A stretch of DNA of 64,000 nucleotides from Symbiodinium natans (lineage: Eukaryota > Sar > Dinophyceae > Suessiales > Symbiodiniaceae), in the NCBI GenBank assembly GCA_905221605.1, contig CAJNDS010002446.1, positions 78,037-142,036 on the forward strand, written 5' to 3'. Position numbers and translations under genes: made by a program. Below are positions 60,974 through 64,000 of the stretch, in pieces. Numbering within the stretch: the first letter of the stretch is position 1; every line of letters begins with the position of its first letter. The notes beneath the pieces were generated by a model. That model saw only the letters and a list, made by a program, of their open reading frames with translations, was not told the DNA's origin and ran no database searches.

Positions 60974-61198
60974 TCATGTGATACAGGCTCTTTTTGCTTT
61001 ACCTACAGTCCGAAACTGTTTCCACATGAAAACAAAGCATGACGCCAACTGAGGTGAGTGTTGGCCCCGCGCGAGGAAAGAGTTGATGAAGTCGATGTGC
61101 TCGAATGTGGCTGAAGTGTCTATCGAGAAAGACGCGCTGACAGTAAACGCAGCAACATGCGCTCTGCCTTTGAGGATTGTTTTGGCTGTCTGCAGCAC
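60974..61198 (-). CDS. possible coding segment, unknown protein
   Basis: Minus frame reads TAKTILKGRAHVAAFTVSAS then FSIDTSATFEHIDFINSFLA. It is preceded by GTGCTGCAG, a plausible acceptor. The region has no heptamer repeats. No family recognised. Confidence 0.35.
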   Translation of the reverse strand: MLQTAKTILKGRAHVAAFTVSASFSIDTSATFEHIDFINSFLARGQHSPQLASCFVFMWKQFRTVGKAKRACIT

Positions 61199-61499
61199 AA
61201 CAATGCCCTATGCAAGCGCGACATTGTCTAGATACACCCTAAACCCTAAACCTAAACCCTAAACCCTAAACCCTAAACCCTGAACCCCTGGTAAACCCTA
61301 AACCCTACACGAGCCCTGCAGCCTCAGACCCAAATCCTCAACCCTACACCCTAAGCTCTGAATTCTCAACCCCAAGCCCTATTTGGGTGTTTCGGGTAAG
61401 GGTTTTAGCGGTCCCTTTTGGGGTTCACCATGCTCATGTTGGGGTCTATGGACTGGTACCCCTACTGTGAACCTTGAATCTTACATCCTAAGCCCTAGA

Positions 61500-61600
61500 C
61501 CCTAACCCTAAACCCTAAACCCTGAACGCTGAACCCTAAACACTAAACCCTAAATCCTAAACCCTAAACCCTAAACCCCAAACCCTAAACACTAAACCAA
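61500..61600. repeat. CCCTAAA array with CACTAAA variants
   Basis: About 13 units. Confidence 0.9.
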
Positions 61601-61602
61601 AC

Positions 61603-61670
61603 CCATAGTTGGACAAGAACTGCCGAGCAACTAGGAGGTCAACGACCGAGCTCATCTCCTCGCCGATGCC
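61603..61670 (-). CDS. predicted 68-nt exon (GIGEEMSSVVDLLVARQFLS)
   Basis: 22 codons plus 2: GIGEEMSSVVDLLVARQFLS then NY. Acceptor AAGCCAG|G, donor TATGG|GTTTGGTTTAG from the array. Helical, strongly protein-like. Confidence 0.6.
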
Positions 61671-62037
61671 CTGGCTTGCAAACACTTTTTCTAGGGTTTA
61701 GGGTTTAGGGTTTAGGGCTTAGGGGTTTGGGTTTAGGGATTAGGATGCGAACCTCAAAACCCTAAACCCTGACCCCTAAACCCTACATCCCTAAACCCCT
61801 AGACCCCAAACCGTAAACCCTTAACCCTAGACGCCGAACCCTAAAACCAAATCCTTTTTGCGTTTTTTTCAGATAAGGGCGTTAGGGGGTCAATTTTGGG
61901 GTTCACAAGGGGCTCACAATGAAAAAGGTTGGGGTGTATGGAGGGGGTACCCCTATGTTAGGAAATGCCCATATAGTCACTTCTCCAAACTATGATCCCT
62001 TTTGGGGGGTCCTTATGACAAGGGGGCCATTTCACAT

Positions 62038-62053
62038 TGGGGGGGGGGGGGGT
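62038..62053. repeat. poly-G run
   Basis: About 14 G. Confidence 0.9.
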
Positions 62054-62199
62054 GAATACTCGGGGGAGTGAACGTCAGTCATGAGGCCCGGCTCTGCCTT
62101 TGAAATCCTGTTCTGGTTTGGTTGAAACTCCGGGACCCTAACCCCATGGACAAATCCTAAGTTGAAGCCTGCTTCAAAAACCCAAGCATGAAGCCGCGC

Positions 62200-62285
62200 T
62201 AAACCCTAAACCCTAAACCCGAAACCCTAAACCCTAAACCCTAAACCCTAAACCCTAAACCCTGAACCCCAAACCCCAAACCCTA
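62200..62285. repeat. telomere-type array, CCCTAAA
   Basis: About 12 units. Confidence 0.95.
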
Positions 62286-62289
62286 ACCT

Positions 62290-63335
62290 GCCAAAGCTGG
62301 GTTCCAAAGCTCACCCAGCAATGATGAAGGATCCCCGTAAAGGGGCTGAAGGGATCCTAACATAAGAAAAGAAGGGCATCAAGATACCACTGGGTGGCCC
62401 TCTAAATTGAGGTCTTTCTTGGCGCCCTTTTGATAGGGCGTCGCAGTATATAGGGACCCAAAGAAGGGAACGGAGAACTACCCACATTGCACGTCTCCGC
62501 AGCTTTCCTGGCGTGACCTGAACAAACCCTAAACCCGAAACCCTAAACCCCAAACTCTAAACGCCTGTAGATTTCCGCGTCGCTTCAAAAAAGGAAGAAC
62601 CAGGGAAAGCACCTAAGCCGGACTCTGGCAGGGTGTATTCATAGGGTTCTTAGGGAGGAAGGGGGGTTCGAGGGGGGTATGTAATCCAAGGTTCCCTAAA
62701 CTCCCTAAGGCTCCCTAAACTTCCCATAAGGTTGTCTAGGTACCTAGGGGCAAACTGAACCAACAGCAACTGAACACAAAACCCTACGGCACATTCAAGT
62801 CCCTAAACCTCAAACCTTGATGCTAATATGACCGAGACATCCCCAAACAAACCAACACGTTGAACCGAAACCCATTTTCAAAGCAAATATCCCTGTAAAC
62901 CCTGAAACCTGATCTAAAGCCCCACCCTGTAAAACCCTGAAAACTAGTGCCCTGTACACCCCCCCAAAGCCCTATGAGCGCTAAACCCCCCACCCGAAGC
63001 CGAAAAATCACGAAAACAACCTCTCGAACATGTCATGCTTATGGGCTTTATATGAGGATTTCCGAAATTAGGAATACCTTCTTGGGTATTATGAGGGAAG
63101 CCTACCATGTGGGAGTCTATTTTTAGGGGTCCCCTATTTTTGTAAACCCCCATATGACGTAGGGTATATATTTCTTGTATCACCAAAAGGGCACCAGGTA
63201 TATACACTCACCAAAATTCAAAAAGGAACCTTATATACACTCACCATAACAGAAATATAAACCCTGCTTCATATCCTTCTTTGTGTTCAAGCCTCGGGCT
63301 ACCTGTGTTTGAGCTTTCCTACAACCCATAGGGTT
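62290..63335. other. long segment, no gene recognised
   Basis: Scattered single repeat units. 63054-63165 resembles other CCCATATG/GGGGTACCCC-bearing segments at about 48871-48975, 50283-50395 and 61925-62035 and may be a decayed element. Frames are not convincing. Confidence 0.4.
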
Positions 63336-63337
63336 TC

Positions 63338-63447
63338 AGGTTTAGGGTTTAGGGTTCAGGGTTCAGGGTTTAGGGTTTAGGGTTTAGGGTGCAGGGTTTA
63401 GGGTTTGAGGTTTGAGGTTTGGGGTTTAGGGTTTAGGGTTTAGGGCG
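63338..63447. repeat. telomere-type array, TTTAGGG with variants
   Basis: About 15 units. Confidence 0.9.
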
Positions 63448-63789
63448 GCCAGGCAGGTTGGACACTGGGATTCTCTCTGCTCGTCTGTAGAGAAAAGGCT
63501 TTCAAAGCTGGGGGAGTACGATGCTAATGGACCCCGCATATAGACCCCCAAATAGTAGGATCCCCTCATAATACGGACCCTCAAAAGGTCCAGATGGACT
63601 TTGTAGGGGTTGGGGTTTCCAGGGCACAAGCCGTAAAGCCCTAAACCCTCTTCAGCAGCATCTGAACCTGATGAATGGACCTGAACTTTAGCTTGTAACC
63701 ATCAACTCTCAAACCACACCCCTCCAGCCTAAGCCCTAAACCCACGAACCTCTACGGCGTAAGCCCTGAACCCCCCAAGCCCGACATAC

Positions 63790-63861
63790 AGCTTAGACGC
63801 CTGGCTCTCGGAAAGGCTGTCGTAGAACTGCCGCTGGGTTTTGTCGAGCTTCATCTTTGGC
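63790..63861 (-). CDS. predicted 72-nt exon (PKMKLDKTQRQFYDSLSESQ)
   Basis: 1 + 23 codons + 2: PKMKLDKTQRQFYDSLSESQ then ASK. Acceptor CCTGGAG|G, donor AAGCT|GTATGTC (consensus-like). Strong protein-like composition; no family recognised. Confidence 0.6.
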
Positions 63862-63869
63862 CTCCAGGA

Positions 63870-63925
63870 AGATTTAGGGTTTAGGGTTTAGGGTTAGGGA
63901 TTTCGGGTTTAGGGTTTAGGGTTTC
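63870..63925. repeat. short TTTAGGG array
   Basis: About seven units. Confidence 0.9.
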
Positions 63926-64000
63926 TGGTATCTGGGTTTAGAGCTTGGGGTTGGAATTAACCATGGGCTCAGGGCCCAAGCGTCTCCATGCTATGATCGG

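Overview
This window looks like nuclear DNA of a dinoflagellate, most likely a Symbiodiniaceae-type alga. Four things point there. More than 100 arrays of the 7-mer TTTAGGG/CCCTAAA and its decayed forms lie all along the window in both orientations. Short GC-rich coding islands are bounded by AG|G acceptors and by GT, GC or GA donors. A minus-strand gene (21962-23706) joins an N-terminal ubiquitin-like domain to ten 41-residue RCC1-like repeats. Short inverted-repeat elements are scattered between the arrays. No bacterial, organellar, rRNA, tRNA or CRISPR feature was recognised.

Layout. 1-2100: short plus-strand exons separated by telomere-type arrays; the last three are phase-compatible and end at a stop at 2095-2097. 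2100-9200: mostly arrays and diverged repeats, with weak coding islands. 9200-20300: a run of 40-95 nt minus-strand exon candidates sitting between C-rich and G-rich arrays, plus a 215-codon minus-strand reading frame (13879-14526). 21962-23706: the RCC1-like gene, whose frame is restored (1,503 nt, 501 codons) when two inverted-repeat insertions of 114 and 120 bp are spliced out. 23.8-29.2 kb: arrays, microsatellites and further exon islands. 29.2-32 kb: low-complexity DNA, a long hairpin and a 300-bp repeat present in direct and inverted copies. 32-49.5 kb: exon islands on both strands, several MITE-like elements and tandem arrays of variant heptamers and 9-mers. 49.5-57 kb: the least repetitive part, with weak coding signal and a large CA microsatellite. 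57-64 kb: arrays with further islands, mostly minus strand.

How the parts fit together. The islands between arrays repeatedly show one open frame, begin after an AG and end where the array supplies a GT (often as G|GTTTAGGG). The simplest reading is that many telomere-type arrays are intron sequence, not chromosome ends. The RCC1-like gene shows a second route to introns: small transposon-like elements whose 4-bp target duplication supplies the donor and whose inverted-repeat end supplies the AG. Each small exon call is individually weak, because a 60-90 nt stretch is often open by chance. Strength comes from agreement of frame, boundary and phase. All exon calls are predictions from sequence alone and no homology search was possible.
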